In this document: positions 1 to 7,031 of the stretch, one piece after another
How the letters are laid out: each line of letters opens with the position of its first letter
How positions within the stretch are numbered: position 1 is the first letter of the stretch
From: Gemmatimonadaceae bacterium
GTDB taxonomy: Bacteria > Gemmatimonadota > Gemmatimonadetes > Gemmatimonadales > Gemmatimonadaceae
Assembly: GCA_025453855.1 (NCBI GenBank)
Contig: JALOPO010000025.1
Span: 1 to 11,030 of the forward strand
DNA length: 11,030 nucleotides
Reading direction: 5' to 3'
Position numbers and translations under genes: made by a program
The notes under the pieces: model-generated
The model's input: the letters and a program-made list of their open reading frames with translations, nothing else
Databases searched by the model: none
What the model was told of the DNA's origin: nothing

Positions 1-561
1 GGCCGGCGCCTGCAGCCCCACCCAGCCACCGGTGAACGCCGGCTCGTCGGCGACCTCGGCCACGCGCACGCGCGACGGTGCGAGACCGACCTCGCTCGCC
101 AGCGTCACCAGCATCGCGGGAGGGCGGGAGGTGCGCACGCCGCTCGCAAGCCGGGCGAGCGCGCCCTGCCGGTGCAGGAGCGCGAGCTGGAGCAGCGCGG
201 TGACGGCGATCGCCGCGCTGGTGCCGAACTGCATCGCGATGCGCATCACGAGTGCGATCCCGACGAGGACGATCGCCAGCTGCGCGACGATCGCGCGCAG
301 CACGCGCAGCGACCAGCGCACCGGATCGGGGCGCGCACGGACCACGACCAGCCCGCCCGCGACGTCGAAGGGCACGAGCACCGCCGCATGCACGAGGAGG
401 GCGGCGAGAACGGCCGCGAGGGTGCCACCGACGGTGGCGTCGACCTCGCCCGGGATGAGGCGGTGCGGGAGGTCGGCGACGAGCGCGACCAGGGCGAGGA
501 GCACCGTGGCGCCGACGGCGCCGATGCCGAGGCGCAACCGCCGACGTGCATAGGTAGGCAT
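1..561 (-). CDS. Polytopic membrane protein, N-terminal part (possible M48-type metallopeptidase), cut by window edge
   Basis: The frame is open from the ATG at 561 down to base 1, giving 187 codons with high GC3 and no stop; the rest lies outside the window. After a basic start (RRRLR, residues 6-10) I count four hydrophobic stretches: about 12-30, 46-66, 88-108 and 114-130. A soluble segment follows, ending in VRVAEVADEPAFTGGWVG (165-182). That segment resembles the stretch ahead of the zinc site in membrane-bound M48 (Ste24/HtpX-like) peptidases, where a short strand is followed by a phrase of this kind. The diagnostic HEXXH motif would be further left and cannot be checked, so the family is an inference; the membrane topology is seen directly. 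The start was chosen because it is the first ATG before the hydrophobic segment and high GC3 begins there. No convincing Shine-Dalgarno is seen upstream. It is divergent from the kinase at 839 and probably regulated separately. Confidence 0.6.
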   Translation of the reverse strand, partial: MPTYARRRLRLGIGAVGATVLLALVALVADLPHRLIPGEVDATVGGTLAAVLAALLVHAAVLVPFDVAGGLVVVRARPDPVRWSLRVLRAIVAQLAIVLVGIALVMRIAMQFGTSAAIAVTALLQLALLHRQGALARLASGVRTSRPPAMLVTLASEVGLAPSRVRVAEVADEPAFTGGWVGLQAPA

Positions 562-820
562 GACGGGGCGGAAGGAAGCCGGTCCGTGTGCGGGCCGGGA
601 GGGGGGCTGGTGCTCCCATGACGCGGCGCCGCTCGACCATGCCACACTGCGCCCGCCCGGCCTCGCCGGCCTCGCGGACGCCCTGCCAGCCGGCCCCGCG
701 CGGAATGGTGGCCGTCGTTACGCGGTTTTGCTGGACACGGGCCGGTCCCGTCCCGAGTGTAGGGTCGTGCCTGACACGCGTCGCTTTCGCGCCCCGACAG
801 AGCACGGCCGAGCGTGGGTC

Positions 821-826
821 TATAGT
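821..826 (+). promoter_or_regulatory. Candidate -10 element (TATAGT) of the kinase/regulator operon
   Basis: TATAGT matches the sigma-70 -10 consensus at five of six positions and is a rare AT-rich island in a GC-rich spacer. It lies 12 nt before the ATG at 839, so a transcript starting about 7 nt downstream would be nearly leaderless. No good -35 hexamer is seen at 16-18 nt spacing. The rest of the spacer (562-820) holds no gene I can support: the reading frame that extends upstream of 839 has poor GC3 and contains this box. Confidence 0.4.
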
Positions 827-838
827 TCCGCCACTTCG

Positions 839-1948
839 ATGGCCCTCGCTCCCGTCTCCCCCTCGTACGACGCACCGTCGTCGTCGCGTCGCGATCCGCG
901 GCGCGACGACGCCGTCGCTGCCGTCGCGGCGCCGTCGTCGGCCGGCGAGACGTGGCAGTGGGTGCTGCGCGTGCCGCTCGTCACGAAGCTGGTGGGCGTG
1001 AACACGTGCATCACGGTGGTGGCCGTGGTGGCGTCGGTGGTGCTGCATGCGCAGCCGATCGGGAATCGCGGGATCCTGCTGGTGGTGGTGGTCGCGGCTG
1101 CCGGCGCCCTCGTCGCGAACTACCTCCTGGTGTCGTTCGCGCTGCTGCCCGTGCGCCAGCTCGAGCGCACGGCATCGGCGGTGGCGGCGGGTGACTACGA
1201 GGCGCGCGTCCCCGACTCGGTGATGGCCGATCATGACCTGCGGAGCGCCGGCGCGACGGTGAATGCGCTGCTCGACCGGCTGCTCACCGATCGCGAGCGG
1301 CTGCGACGCTTCAGCGTGGCGCTCATCGGCGCGGAGGCGCGCGAGAAGGCGCGCGTCGCGCGTGAACTGAACGAGAGCACCGCGCAGGCGCTCTCGGCAC
1401 TGGTGCTGCAGCTCGCCGTCGCGCGACAGGAGGCGCCCACCAGCCCCGCGCTCGAGGAGGCGCACCGCCTCGCGAGCGACGTCCTCGAGGAGGTCCGCCT
1501 GCTGGCGCGCACGGTCTATCCCCGCGTGCTCGAGGATCTGGGCCTCCCCGCCGCCCTGGCGATGCTCGCGCGCGAGGCGCGCGGACGCGTGCCGCAGGCC
1601 GAGATCACGGTCACGGTGCACCCCGCCGCGCGCGCGCTCGACGCGACGGTGGCGAGCGTGCTGTACACCGTGGCGCACGAGGCGCTCGGCAACGCGGTGC
1701 GGCACGCCGACGCGCACCGCATCGACATCACGCTCACGCGCAGCGGCCAGTGGGCCCGGCTGAGCGTGCGCGACGACGGGATCGGCTTCGACGTGGGCGC
1801 GAGCGAGCGGGTTGCCGGTGGCGGCGGCCTGTTCGCGATCCGCGAGCGGGTTGCCCTGATGGACGGCCGGTGCGCCGTGACCACCGCACCTGGCGAAGGA
1901 ACCGAAGTGGTCGTCGACATTCCCATCGAACTCGTGAGGGGTTCATGA
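839..1948 (+). CDS. Membrane NarL-type sensor histidine kinase with Asn in place of the phosphoacceptor His
   Basis: 369 residues. Order: a disordered Ala/Ser/Arg-rich head (1-40), two transmembrane helices (about 53-70 and 79-100) with a loop of only about 8 residues, a HAMP-like linker (about 100-150), a HisKA_3 dimerisation domain (about 155-230) and an HATPase_c domain (about 268-363). With almost no periplasmic domain it would have to sense within the membrane or cytoplasm. The ATPase boxes look intact: HEALGNAVRHA (280-290) as N-box, DDGIGF (312-317) as G1 and GGGGL (327-331) as G2. The phosphorylation box, normally ELHD followed by Gln four residues later, reads ELNESTAQ (176-183). Asn178 (AAC at 1370-1372) replaces His and Glu179 replaces Asp. 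By family rules it can probably bind ATP but cannot autophosphorylate at the usual site. It overlaps the next gene by ATGA, the usual kinase-regulator layout. The ATG at 839 was chosen over longer frames because high GC3 begins there, just after a -10-like box. Confidence 0.9.
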   Translation: MALAPVSPSYDAPSSSRRDPRRDDAVAAVAAPSSAGETWQWVLRVPLVTKLVGVNTCITVVAVVASVVLHAQPIGNRGILLVVVVAAAGALVANYLLVSFALLPVRQLERTASAVAAGDYEARVPDSVMADHDLRSAGATVNALLDRLLTDRERLRRFSVALIGAEAREKARVARELNESTAQALSALVLQLAVARQEAPTSPALEEAHRLASDVLEEVRLLARTVYPRVLEDLGLPAALAMLAREARGRVPQAEITVTVHPAARALDATVASVLYTVAHEALGNAVRHADAHRIDITLTRSGQWARLSVRDDGIGFDVGASERVAGGGGLFAIRERVALMDGRCAVTTAPGEGTEVVVDIPIELVRGS

Positions 1949-2610
1949 GCACGCCTGACTACATCCGCGTCGTCCTGGCTGACGACCATGCCGTGGTGCG
2001 CGCCGGGTTGAAGGCGGTGCTCGGCACCGCGCGCGACATCGAGGTCGTGGGCGAGGCCCGCGACGGGAGCGAGGCGGTCGCGCTCGCGGAGCGCCTCAAG
2101 CCCGAGGTCGTCGTGATGGACCTCACGATGGGCGACAGCAACGGGGCGGAGGCGACCAAGCAGATCGTGAGTCGCGGCATCCCGAGCAAGGTGCTGGTGC
2201 TCACGATGCACGCCGAGGAGGACTACCTGGTCCCCGTCCTCGAGGCGGGGGCGAGCGGCTACCTGATGAAGAACGCCGCCGATCGCGAGCTGGTCGACGC
2301 GGTGCGCGCCGTCGCCCGCGGCGACATCTACGTGCGCCCGGCGGCGGCGCGCGTGCTCGCCAAGGGGCTCACGCGCAAGGATCCGCTGGCCGAGGAGCGC
2401 GAGAAGTTCGAGCGCCTCACGGAGCGCGAGCGCGACGTGCTGAAGTACACGGCGCAGGGCTACAGCGCGCCGGAGATCGGCGAGAAGCTGCACATCAGCG
2501 CCAAGACCGTGGACACCTACAAGCAGCGCATCCACGAGAAGCTCGGCCTGCACCATCGCTCCGACTACGTGCAGCTGGCGCTCAAGCTGGGGCTGCTCTC
2601 GGCCCCGTGA
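1945..2610 (+). CDS. NarL/FixJ-family response regulator (REC-HTH_LuxR)
   Basis: 221 residues, the standard length of this family. The N-terminal receiver domain (about 7-125) has the acidic pair D13-D14, phosphoacceptor D59 (VVVMDL), T87 (VLVLTM) and K109 (YLMKN), all intact. A linker leads to a C-terminal LuxR-type helix-turn-helix (about 157-216): LTERERDVLKYTAQGYS then EIGEKLHISAKTVDTY, which contains the recognition helix. It should be a DNA-binding transcription factor activated by phosphorylation. The start codon overlaps the stop of the kinase gene (ATGA), and GAGGGG at 1936-1941 serves as ribosome binding site, so the two are translationally coupled. Its cognate kinase lacks the acceptor His. 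The regulator, with a complete site, must therefore be phosphorylated by another kinase, by a small phosphodonor, or by an unusual route. Target genes cannot be read from this sequence. Confidence 0.95.
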   Translation: MSTPDYIRVVLADDHAVVRAGLKAVLGTARDIEVVGEARDGSEAVALAERLKPEVVVMDLTMGDSNGAEATKQIVSRGIPSKVLVLTMHAEEDYLVPVLEAGASGYLMKNAADRELVDAVRAVARGDIYVRPAAARVLAKGLTRKDPLAEEREKFERLTERERDVLKYTAQGYSAPEIGEKLHISAKTVDTYKQRIHEKLGLHHRSDYVQLALKLGLLSAP

Positions 2611-2614
2611 GGCG

Positions 2615-2633
2615 GGCGGCGAGGTACGCCGCC
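2615..2633 (+). terminator. Hairpin just after the response regulator gene
   Basis: Seven perfect base pairs (GGCGGCG with CGCCGCC) close a 5-nt loop, starting 4 nt after the stop codon. There is no T-tract. It may protect the 3' end or help termination together with the stronger hairpin 10 nt further on. Confidence 0.4.
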
Positions 2634-2643
2634 TGACCATCCG

Positions 2644-2673
2644 GACCGTGGGTCGGCTCGCCGACCCACGGTC
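2644..2673 (+). terminator. Strong hairpin, likely terminator of the kinase/regulator operon
   Basis: A perfect 13-bp stem (2644-2656 with 2661-2673) closes a CTCG tetraloop. Only TTT (2678-2680) follows, after GCCG, so it is not a textbook intrinsic terminator. It lies between the operon end at 2610 and the next -10-like box at 2700, which fits a transcription boundary. Confidence 0.6.
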
Positions 2674-2699
2674 GCCGTTTCGCGGACGCCCAGCTGGCG

Positions 2700-2705
2700 T
2701 ATATT
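2700..2705 (+). promoter_or_regulatory. Candidate -10 element (TATATT) for the PAS-GAF kinase gene
   Basis: TATATT matches the sigma-70 -10 consensus at five of six positions. It lies directly after the terminator hairpin and about 50 nt before the GTG at 2755. TTTCGC at 2678-2683 is the only -35-like sequence at suitable spacing and is weak. The box overlaps an in-frame TTG at 2704, which argues against that TTG being the start codon. Confidence 0.4.
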
Positions 2706-2754
2706 GGGTTTGCCGGTCACTGGTGTCCGGGTTTCCCCTTCATCGCTGTACTCC

Positions 2755-4812
2755 GTGGATCCCTCCGCCTCGCCGACACGTCCAGCTGCGGGAGAGCGCT
2801 ACCTCCCGACGAGCCCGGGCGCGCCTGCCGCCACCCTCCTCGCGCATGCCCTCCAGCACTACGTGCTGCTGGACGGGGCGGGGAACGTGGTGCTGGGCGA
2901 AGGGAGCGCGCTGGCGCCGGCGCTCGGTGCCGAGCTGCGGAGCGACGCGCGGCCACTGTGGGATCATCCGCTGTGGGACGCCCAGCCCGACGGACGGCCG
3001 CGCATCCGGCAGGCGATCTCGCGCGCCGCGCAGGGCGAGGCGCAGCGCCTCGCCGCCCGCGTGCACACGCCCGGTGGCGTGCAGGCGCTCGAGCTCTCCC
3101 TGTCGCCGATGCTCGACGCCGAAGGGGTGCTGCTCGGCATCGTGGCCGAGACGCGCAACATCACCGAGCAGGTGGAGGCGGAGGCGGAGCTGCGCGCCAG
3201 CGAGCGCAAGTTCGCCGGCATCCTCTCGATCGCCATCGACGCGATCATCACCGTCGACGAGTCGCACTCCATCCTGCACTTCAATCGCGGGGCGGAGCGC
3301 ATCTTCGGCTGGCGTGCGGAAGAGGTGCTCGGGCGGTCGCTCGGGACGCTGCTCCCGCCACGCTTCCGCGACCTGCACGACCGGCACATGCACTCGTTCG
3401 GTCGCGGCCCGGAGACGGCGCGGCGCATGGGCGAGCGTCGCGACATCGCGGGGCTGCGCCGCGACGGGACGGAGTTTCCCGCCGAGGCCTCGATCTCGCG
3501 GCTCGACCTGCCGGGGCGTCGCCTCTTCACGGTGCAGCTGCGCGACATCACCGAGCGTCGGCGTGCGGAGCGCAACGCGGCCTTCCTCGCCGAGGCGAGC
3601 GTGGCGCTCGGCGCATCGCTCGACGAGGAAGCGGTGCTGCGCACCGCGGTCACGCTCCCGCTCGCACACTTCGCGCATGCGGCGGTGATCGAGTTGCGGC
3701 GTCCCGACGGCGCGGTGCGTCGGGTGGTCGCGCCCGCGCACGGTCCCGTGGGCAGCGCACTGCAGGTCTACGCGGCTTCCGCCACGCGCGCGACGCCCGA
3801 GGTGCGCCCCGGCGTGCTCGGAGCGGTGATGCGGCAGCGCGTGCCGCTGCTCCTGCCACGCGTGAGTCCCGCCTGGCTCGCGGCCAGCGCCGCGCCCGAC
3901 GAGCGCAAGGTGGCCGAGGCGCTCGATGCCACGTCGCTCCTGGTGGTGCCGCTGGTGGCGCGCGACGAGGTGGTGGGTGCGCTCTGGCTCCTCCGCGGCG
4001 AAGGCCCCGGCTACGACGAGGTCGACCTGGCGCTCGCCGGCGAACTCGGGCTCCGCATGGGGCCCGCGCTCGACAACGCGGCGCTGTATCGCGTGGCCCA
4101 GGATGCGACGCATGCGCGCGATCGCGTGCTCGGCGTGGTGAGCCACGACCTGCGGCAGCCGCTCGCCGCCGTGGCGATGTGCGCGCGCGTGCTGCGCGAT
4201 GCCCCGCCGACCGACGACGCGCAGCGTCGCGAGCTCCTCGGGACGGTGCACGATGCCACGGAGCTGATGCAGCGGATGATCCAGGACCTCCTCGACATCG
4301 CGAGCATCGAAGGGGGGCGCCTGGCGCTCGAGCGCACGTGGGTGTCGCCGGGCGAGCTGGCCGAGCGCGCCGTGGCGCTGGCCGAAGCCGAAGCGTCGAC
4401 GCGCGGCGTGGCGCTCGCCCTCGTGATGCCGCGGCCGCTCGACGAGGCGCAGCTCGATGGCGCGCGCATCCTCCAGGTGCTCGGCAACCTGCTCGCGAAC
4501 GCGATCAAGTACACGGAGCGCGGCGGCACGGTGCGCCTCGAGCTGCAGGCCATCGACGGCGCACTCGAGTACGTGGTGACCGACACGGGCGCGGGGATCC
4601 CGCGCGACGACCTGCCGCACATCTTCGACCTCTACTGGCATGCGCGGCGCACCGCGCGACGACGCGGCAGCGGCTACGGGCTGGCGATCGTGCGTGGCAT
4701 CGTGGAGGCGCACGGCGGCACGGTGACCGCCGACAGCGAGCTCGGTCGCGGGAGCCGCTTCGTCGTCCGGCTCCCGCTCGGGGGCGCGGACGCGGGCGAG
4801 ACGCTCCGGTAG
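2755..4812 (+). CDS. Soluble multisensor histidine kinase, PAS-PAS-GAF-HisKA-HATPase
   Basis: 685 residues from the GTG at 2755, with no transmembrane helix, so a cytoplasmic sensor. Order by residue: a first degenerate PAS domain (about 30-140, ending in the PAC-like phrase AETRNITEQ), a second, clear PAS domain (about 150-270: DAIITVDESHSILHFN, AERIFGW, VQLRDITERR), a GAF domain (about 275-448), HisKA (about 450-520) with acceptor His464 in VVSHDLRQPL, and HATPase_c (about 570-675). The ATP site looks complete: N-box NLLANAIKYT, G1 DTGAGI and G2 GSGYGL. This is the only kinase in the window with both an intact acceptor and an intact ATP lid. The PAS and GAF domains suggest a small-molecule, redox or light-type input; no ligand residue can be assigned. 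No response regulator lies next to it, but the hybrid protein two genes downstream carries two receiver domains and may be a partner. A TTG at 2704 would add 17 residues but overlaps the -10-like box. Confidence 0.92.
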   Translation: MDPSASPTRPAAGERYLPTSPGAPAATLLAHALQHYVLLDGAGNVVLGEGSALAPALGAELRSDARPLWDHPLWDAQPDGRPRIRQAISRAAQGEAQRLAARVHTPGGVQALELSLSPMLDAEGVLLGIVAETRNITEQVEAEAELRASERKFAGILSIAIDAIITVDESHSILHFNRGAERIFGWRAEEVLGRSLGTLLPPRFRDLHDRHMHSFGRGPETARRMGERRDIAGLRRDGTEFPAEASISRLDLPGRRLFTVQLRDITERRRAERNAAFLAEASVALGASLDEEAVLRTAVTLPLAHFAHAAVIELRRPDGAVRRVVAPAHGPVGSALQVYAASATRATPEVRPGVLGAVMRQRVPLLLPRVSPAWLAASAAPDERKVAEALDATSLLVVPLVARDEVVGALWLLRGEGPGYDEVDLALAGELGLRMGPALDNAALYRVAQDATHARDRVLGVVSHDLRQPLAAVAMCARVLRDAPPTDDAQRRELLGTVHDATELMQRMIQDLLDIASIEGGRLALERTWVSPGELAERAVALAEAEASTRGVALALVMPRPLDEAQLDGARILQVLGNLLANAIKYTERGGTVRLELQAIDGALEYVVTDTGAGIPRDDLPHIFDLYWHARRTARRRGSGYGLAIVRGIVEAHGGTVTADSELGRGSRFVVRLPLGGADAGETLR

Positions 4813-4867
4813 CGCGGGCGGTGGCGCGCGCCAGATTCCGCCGCACCATTCCACCCGCCTCCCGGTC

Positions 4868-5308
4868 ATGCCCCCGATCTTCCGCACGCTCACGCCGGAC
4901 GAGTCGCGCGCGCTGCTCGCACGGCACCATGTCGGTCGCCTCGCCTATGCGTACCGCCAGCGCGTCGACATCGAGCCGATCCACTATGCGCTCGATGGCG
5001 ACTGGCTCTACGTGCGCACGCAGCAGGGCACCAAGCTGTCCATGCTCGAGCACCAGCCGTGGGTGGCCTTCGAGGTCGACGAGGTGCGCGGCCTGTTCGA
5101 GTGGGAGAGCGTGGTGGCGCACGGCAGCGTGCAGCGGCTCGAGGCGCATGACGGCCCCGATGCCGACGCGCGCTGGGCGCACGCCGTGACCGTCTTCCGG
5201 CGCGTCGTGCCCGAGGCATTCGCCGATGGTGACCCGACCCCCGACCGCGACGTGATGCTGCGCGTGCACCTCGCGCACGTCGAGGGGCGCGCGGCGCGCC
5301 CGGGCTGA
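4868..5308 (+). CDS. Pyridoxamine 5'-phosphate oxidase-like FMN split-barrel protein
   Basis: 146 residues, typical of the small single-domain flavin-binding split-barrel proteins (Pyridox_ox_2/NimA-like group). Visible family features: an N-terminal helix LTPDESRALLARHHVGRLAYA (8-28), the first strands with P37-I38-H39-Y40, the strand-turn LYVRTQQGTKLSML (47-60) that contacts the flavin phosphate in relatives, and VAFEVDEV then WESVVAHGSVQRL (66-91). It probably binds FMN, or possibly another flavin or heme, and acts as a reductase or redox sensor; the substrate is unknown. It is not PdxH itself, being far shorter and lacking that enzyme's C-terminal region. It lies 55 bp after the PAS-GAF kinase and 95 bp before the hybrid regulator, all on the same strand, so co-transcription is likely. 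The ATG at 4868 is the natural start, since the family motif begins at once. No good Shine-Dalgarno is seen. Confidence 0.88.
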   Translation: MPPIFRTLTPDESRALLARHHVGRLAYAYRQRVDIEPIHYALDGDWLYVRTQQGTKLSMLEHQPWVAFEVDEVRGLFEWESVVAHGSVQRLEAHDGPDADARWAHAVTVFRRVVPEAFADGDPTPDRDVMLRVHLAHVEGRAARPG

Positions 5309-5320
5309 TCGTCCCGGGCG
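5297..5320 (+). other. Short inverted repeat spanning the stop codon of the FMN protein gene
   Basis: CGCCCGGG (5297-5304) and CCCGGGCG (5313-5320) can pair over an 8-nt loop that holds the TGA stop codon. There is no T-tract. It may be a weak attenuator or chance in GC-rich sequence. Confidence 0.25.
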
Positions 5321-5403
5321 GCGCCGACATCGGTGCCGCACCGTTGCCTGCCGTTCCCGTGCGCGCGAGTCGCGCACCCACCGCGACCGAATCCGCGCTT
5401 CCC

Positions 5404-6978
5404 GTGCCGCTGCCGGTCCTGCTCGTCGAGGACGATCCGACCACCCACCTGCTCGTGCGTGCCGCGCTCACCGCGTCGCCGGCGCACGAGCTCGACGCGG
5501 CCTTCGCGCTCGAGGGCGTGACGACGCTCGCGGCGGCCCTCGCGCGCCTGCGCGAGGGGAGCGTGGCCGCGGTCCTCCTCGACCTCTCGCTCCCCGACAG
5601 CGAGGGGCTGGCCACGTTCCGCGCGATCCGCGACGTGGCGCCCGAGGTGCCGGTGGTGATCGTCACCGGCACCGACGACGATGCGCTCGCGCTCACCGCG
5701 GTGCGCGAGGGCGCGCAGGACTGGGTGGTGAAGGGGGGGCTCGACCCCGCGCTCCTGCCGCGACTGCTGCGCTACGCGATCGAGCGCCGACGCGCCGACC
5801 AGCTCCTCGCCGAGAGCGCCGAGGCGCTGCGCACCGCGCGGCAGCACGCGGCGGTCGGGCGGCTCGCCGGCGGGATGGCGCATGCGTTCAACAACATGCT
5901 CACCGTCATCCGCTGCAGCGGTGAGCTGCTCCGCGACCAGCTCACCGACGGACAGGCCCGCGACGACGTCGTGCACATGCTCGACGCCGCCTCGCGTGCC
6001 TCGTCGCTCGTGCGGCAGCTCCTCGCCTTCGGGAGCCGGCAGGTGCTGCGGCCGGTGGCGATGGACATCGGCCTGCTGGTGCAGGCGGTGGCACCGGTGC
6101 TGTCGCGTGCGCTCGGCGACACGGTGCGCCTGGTGGTGGAGACGGCGCCGCAGCTCCCCGCGGCGCGCGTCGATCCGGCGCAGTTCGAGCAGGTGCTCGT
6201 GCAGCTCGTCCTCGACGCGCGCGATGCGCTGGTCCGCGGCGGCACGGTGCGCGTCACGACCGCGCAGGTCGAGGTGGAGTGCCCGGAGCCGCACGCGCAC
6301 GGGTTGATCACGCCCGGGCGCTACGTCGTGCTCGCGGTGCACGACGACGCGCCGCTCGATGCGGTGTCGGTGACGCACATCTTCGAGCCGTTCTTCGCGC
6401 GTGCCGGCGGTGATCGCGAGGGGAGCCTCGGGCTGGCCGTCGTCTACGGGATCGTGCGCCAGAGCGGAGGACACATCCGCGTGCGCAACGAGGGGCGTGA
6501 CGGGACGACGTTCGAGGTCTACCTCCCCGCCCTCGCCGCCGGCCAGCCCGCCCCGTCGCTCGCGCAACCGCAGGGCGATGCGGGCGTCGGCGACCAGCGC
6601 ATCCTGGTGGTCGAGGACGATTCGCGAGTGCGGGCGCTCGTGGTGCGCGTGCTCGAGCGGCACGGCTGGACCGTGGCGAGCGCCGGCTCGGGGCGCGAGG
6701 CGCTGGCGATCCTCGAGGCGCAGGGGGGCGCCTTCGACCTGATGCTCACCGACCTCTCCATGCCGGACGTGGGGGGCAAGGAGCTCGTCGACCTGGTGCG
6801 GGCCAGATGGGGCGGGCTGCGCCTGCTCTTCATGTCGGGGTATGCCGACGACGAGCCGACGCGCGAGGCGATGGGGAGCGAGGTCCCCTTCCTCGCCAAG
6901 CCCTTCACGGCGGCCGAGCTCGCAACCGCGGTTCGCGAAGCGTGGCTGGCCGAGCCCGCACCGTGGCCGACCAGCTGA
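5404..6978 (+). CDS. Hybrid response regulator, REC - degenerate histidine kinase core - REC
   Basis: 524 residues from the GTG at 5404, which opens directly into the first receiver strand (VPLPVLLVEDD). A TTG at 5344 or a GTG at 5359 would add 15-20 low-complexity residues. REC1 (about 3-125) has E9/D10/D11, acceptor D60, T88 and K110. A helical linker (115-150) leads to a DHp motif GGMAHAFNNML (156-166) with His160. An HATPase-like region (about 255-376) and REC2 (about 398-515) with D405/D406, D450, S478 and K499 follow. The kinase core looks non-functional. The residue after His160 is Ala rather than Asp. The N-box reads QLVLDARDAL, with Q267 and D271 where relatives have Asn. The G1 box DxGxG reads DDAPLD (314-319), without glycines. 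G2 reads EGSLGL. His160 and both receiver sites remain. It has no DNA-binding output, so it probably passes phosphate or works through protein contacts. Confidence 0.9.
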   Translation: MPLPVLLVEDDPTTHLLVRAALTASPAHELDAAFALEGVTTLAAALARLREGSVAAVLLDLSLPDSEGLATFRAIRDVAPEVPVVIVTGTDDDALALTAVREGAQDWVVKGGLDPALLPRLLRYAIERRRADQLLAESAEALRTARQHAAVGRLAGGMAHAFNNMLTVIRCSGELLRDQLTDGQARDDVVHMLDAASRASSLVRQLLAFGSRQVLRPVAMDIGLLVQAVAPVLSRALGDTVRLVVETAPQLPAARVDPAQFEQVLVQLVLDARDALVRGGTVRVTTAQVEVECPEPHAHGLITPGRYVVLAVHDDAPLDAVSVTHIFEPFFARAGGDREGSLGLAVVYGIVRQSGGHIRVRNEGRDGTTFEVYLPALAAGQPAPSLAQPQGDAGVGDQRILVVEDDSRVRALVVRVLERHGWTVASAGSGREALAILEAQGGAFDLMLTDLSMPDVGGKELVDLVRARWGGLRLLFMSGYADDEPTREAMGSEVPFLAKPFTAAELATAVREAWLAEPAPWPTS

Positions 6979-6982
6979 TCGT

Positions 6983-7002
6983 GCGGCTGCTGCAGCAGCC
7001 GC
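6983..7002 (+). terminator. Perfect 20-bp palindrome after the hybrid regulator gene
   Basis: GCGGCTGCTGCAGCAGCCGC is its own reverse complement and starts 4 nt after the stop codon. As RNA it folds into a stem of 8 bp with a 4-nt loop, or as DNA it could bind a dimeric protein. No T-tract follows. A role as a 3'-end or terminator structure closing the signalling block fits its position. Confidence 0.45.
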
Positions 7003-7031
7003 GGCACGAAACACGCGTCGCCGGGCAGCGT

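Noticed and set aside
560..838. Upstream extension of the membrane histidine kinase by 93 residues
   Set aside because: Codon third positions lose their GC bias, the peptide has no domain, and the -10-like TATAGT lies inside it. The ATG at 839 is a better start.
2704..2754. TTG start giving the PAS-GAF kinase 17 extra residues
   Set aside because: The TTG overlaps the TATATT box, so it would not be in the transcript if that box is the -10; the GTG at 2755 is preferred.
2740..4893. 717-codon open frame antisense to the PAS-GAF kinase gene
   Set aside because: It mirrors a gene with clear PAS, GAF, HisKA and HATPase motifs. Its His/Arg/Ala-rich product is what reading GC-rich coding DNA backwards gives.
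2958..5189. 743-codon open frame in another + frame over the same kinase and the FMN protein
   Set aside because: The product is Arg/Ala/Gly-rich low complexity without motifs, and it crosses two well supported genes.
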